A stretch of 64,000 bases of DNA from CAYLNM01 sp964385045 (GTDB lineage: Bacteria > Planctomycetota > Phycisphaerae > Phycisphaerales > SM1A02), in the NCBI GenBank assembly GCA_964385045.1, contig CAYLNM010000002.1, positions 13,514-77,513 on the forward strand, read 5' to 3'. Shown here in pieces: positions 62,313-64,000 of this stretch; positions within the stretch are counted from its first letter, which is position 1; every line of letters starts with the position of its first letter. Made by a program: the position numbers and the translations under genes. The notes beneath the pieces were generated by a model that searched no databases, had not been told where the DNA came from, and worked only from the letters and a program-made list of their open reading frames with translations.

Positions 62313-63938
62313 GTGACCAGCTTCGCATCCCGGCCCCGGACCGCCGCCACCGACACGACCGGCGCCGCCCGGCGATCCGCCCCCGCCGAGTCCCTCCGCC
62401 CCGCCTCCGGCCACGGCGCCGAGGCGGGCGACATCGGCGAGGCCGGCGACACCGGACTCGAGTCGCGGATCCGCACCGCGCTCGAGTCGCGACTCGGGGC
62501 CGACCGATACCGGCGGTGGTTCGCCGACGTGGAGTTCCGCGTCGACGAACGCGGCCTCGAGGTCCGCACCACCGGGCCGTTCGCCAAGCGGATGCTCGAC
62601 CACACGCTCTCCCGCGAGCTGCGCGAGGTCGCCGAGGAGGCGCTCGGCCGCGAGGCCGGCATCCGCGTCGCGATCGCGCCGATGCGGCCCACCGCCCCGC
62701 CGACGGGCGCCGGTCCGCGCGATCGGCGGACCGCGGACCGGGGCTCCGCGGGGCCCGCCGCCCCGGCCCCCACGCCCGGCGGCCCGGGCTCCGCCGGCAT
62801 CCGTCCGCGCGGCGTGCGTCCGCGGCAGCGGGCCGAGAGCGGCTTCCGCGATCTCGACGAGTTCGTGGTCGGCACCAGCAACCGCCTCGCGTGGATGGCC
62901 GCGGTGCAGACGGGCGACCCGCGCGAGCTCCCGCCGGCCGGCATCCTCTTCCTGCACGGCGACTGCGGGGTCGGCAAGACCCACCTGCTGCAGGGCATCT
63001 GCCGCCGGTACGGCCACCTCGCGACCACCGCCGGCGTCGACGCCCGCGTCCGCTACGTGACCGGCGAGCAGTTCACCAACGAGTTCATCGCCGCGGTGCG
63101 CGACCACCGGATCGAGCAGTTCCGGGATCGCGTCCGGCGACTGGACCTGCTGGCGATCGACGACATCCACTTCCTCGAGAACAAGGTCCGGACGCAGAAC
63201 GAGCTGCTGCACACGCTCGACGCCATCGGCCTCACCGGATCCCGGATCGTGCTCGCGTCCGACGGCCACCCGTCGCTGATCCGCCGCTGCAGCCGCAGCC
63301 TCGTGAACCGCTTCCTCTCCGGCATGGTGATCGAGGTGGAGCGGCCCGACCGGGAGACCCGCCGCCAGATCGCCCAGCGGCTCTCCTCGCGACGCGGACT
63401 TCGGCTCGGCGAGGCGGCGGTCGAGGCGGTGGCCTCGCGGTGCGTCGGCTCGGTCCGCGAGATCGAGGGGGCGATGACCAAGATCGCGGCGATGCACCAG
63501 CTGCTCGCGGCCCGGGCCGGCGGCGGCGCCCCCGAGGACGAGGTGGGCCTGAGCCTCGTCGAGCAGGTGCTCCACGAGGCGGGCGGCCGTCCCGCGCGGC
63601 CGGTCCAGGTCGCCGGCCTGGTGGACGCCGCCGCGACGCGGCTGGGCCTGACGCGGGCGGACGTGGTCGGCGGCTCCCGCCGCGGCCTCTCCTCGCTCGG
63701 TCGATCCATCGTGTCCTTCCTCGCCAAGGAGATGACGGGCCACAGCTACCCGGAGATCGCCCGGGCCCTGGGACTCGCCTCCCACGCGTCCGTGCACCGG
63801 GCGGTCCAGACCACCCGTCGCCGGATCGACGCCGGCGACCGCGTCCGCGACCTCGACGGCAGCTGGATCGAGCTCCGCGAGCTGGTGGACCAGGTCCGGC
63901 ACGCCGCCGCGGCCGACGCCACCCGGCTCGCCCGCTGA
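62313..63938 (+). CDS. dnaA: Chromosomal replication initiator DnaA, divergent domain IV signature
   Basis: 541 residues. Start GTG 62313 with GAGGAG nine bases upstream. Domain I is at ~50-120 (LESRIRTALESRLGADRYRRWF), then a Pro/Ala/Gly-rich linker. The AAA+ core has Walker A GDCGVGKT (216-223), Walker B LLAIDDIHF with Asp283-Asp284, and the sensor region SVREIEGAMTKIAAMHQLL. Domain IV keeps AKEMTGHSYPEIARALG, but the base-reading signature GRDHTTVLHA of typical DnaA reads LASHASVHRA here (Ser490, His491, Ala492, Ser493). It is a genuine family member, though its box preference may differ. A true initiator role is likely but not certain. Confidence 0.9.
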   Translation: MTSFASRPRTAATDTTGAARRSAPAESLRPASGHGAEAGDIGEAGDTGLESRIRTALESRLGADRYRRWFADVEFRVDERGLEVRTTGPFAKRMLDHTLSRELREVAEEALGREAGIRVAIAPMRPTAPPTGAGPRDRRTADRGSAGPAAPAPTPGGPGSAGIRPRGVRPRQRAESGFRDLDEFVVGTSNRLAWMAAVQTGDPRELPPAGILFLHGDCGVGKTHLLQGICRRYGHLATTAGVDARVRYVTGEQFTNEFIAAVRDHRIEQFRDRVRRLDLLAIDDIHFLENKVRTQNELLHTLDAIGLTGSRIVLASDGHPSLIRRCSRSLVNRFLSGMVIEVERPDRETRRQIAQRLSSRRGLRLGEAAVEAVASRCVGSVREIEGAMTKIAAMHQLLAARAGGGAPEDEVGLSLVEQVLHEAGGRPARPVQVAGLVDAAATRLGLTRADVVGGSRRGLSSLGRSIVSFLAKEMTGHSYPEIARALGLASHASVHRAVQTTRRRIDAGDRVRDLDGSWIELRELVDQVRHAAAADATRLAR

Positions 63939-63940
63939 CG

Positions 63941-63964
63941 CCGGGGGGACTCGCCGCCCCCCGG
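63941..63964 (+). terminator. Hairpin after dnaA
   Basis: CCGGGGGG (63941-63948) pairs with CCCCCCGG (63957-63964) around an eight-base loop, directly after the dnaA stop. There is no T-run. It lies near the window edge. Confidence 0.5.
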
Positions 63965-64000
63965 CCGTCCCGCCCGGACCCCCGGACCCCCGGACCCCGG

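Noticed and set aside
61738..62316. Open frame in the origin region starting VNTASTNGTTTDTEV
   Set aside because: Pro/Arg-rich low complexity, no recognisable domain, and it overlaps the dnaA start; codon-position bias is weak by eye.

Overview
The window is very GC-rich chromosomal DNA (about 70-75% G+C by eye) with dense bacterial gene packing. It most resembles a planctomycete of the class Phycisphaerae. Three things point that way: an exported protein with five GACC-type cysteine repeats followed by a dockerin-like calcium-binding tail, a Sigma70_ECF factor of the type common in planctomycetes, and several membrane and DUF1573-type proteins typical of that group. I see no insertion sequence, prophage, integrase or CRISPR array. 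Lineage assignment is inference.

Layout. 1-7950 (+): an oligopeptide-type ABC importer, with two tandem substrate-binding proteins (the first cut by the window edge), two permeases and two ATPases. 8152-12441 (-): a tightly overlapped operon of a CLC chloride channel, rnpA, yidD and dinB. 12944-16056 (+): rpoZ, a CoaC-only flavoprotein and the GACC/dockerin exported protein. 16588-26759 (-): six genes encoding a TPR-like protein, an ABC-2 permease, its ATPase and three SPFH/band-7 membrane proteins, with a second ABC-2 permease divergent at 27409. 28655-31663 (+): uvrA. 31715-36339 (-): a glycosyltransferase, ispD, a FapA/DUF342 protein, a CheY-like receiver and a CheX-like phosphatase. 36677-41236: a DUF1573 protein, a hypothetical gene, tRNA-Leu(CAA), a GNAT acetyltransferase and a membrane protein. 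41237-49218: an S9 peptidase, RNase D, a DUF6115-like protein, tilS and a TlpA-like thioredoxin. 49358-54544: an ECF sigma factor, two zinc-ribbon membrane proteins, serS, nadK and an ABC ATPase. 54548-61416: a large membrane protein with an amidotransferase-like fold, a small membrane gene, obgE, rpmA, an exported hypothetical and a GNAT protein. 61417-63938: a candidate replication origin followed by dnaA.

Most useful observations. (1) Upstream of dnaA there are two DnaA-box-like sites and a T-rich stretch that stands out in this base composition; this DnaA has an altered DNA-binding signature. (2) Several genes have a -10-like hexamer exactly six bases before the start codon, which predicts leaderless mRNAs. 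One divergent pair (rnd side and tilS) appears to share a symmetric -10 element. (3) The SPFH-ABC-TPR operon is a candidate uncharacterised membrane system. (4) rnpA-yidD, usually near dnaA, lies about 52 kb away in an operon with a CLC channel and DNA polymerase IV. Because of the high GC, most long antisense reading frames here are artefacts and were left out. All functional calls come from reading the translated sequence, without database searches.
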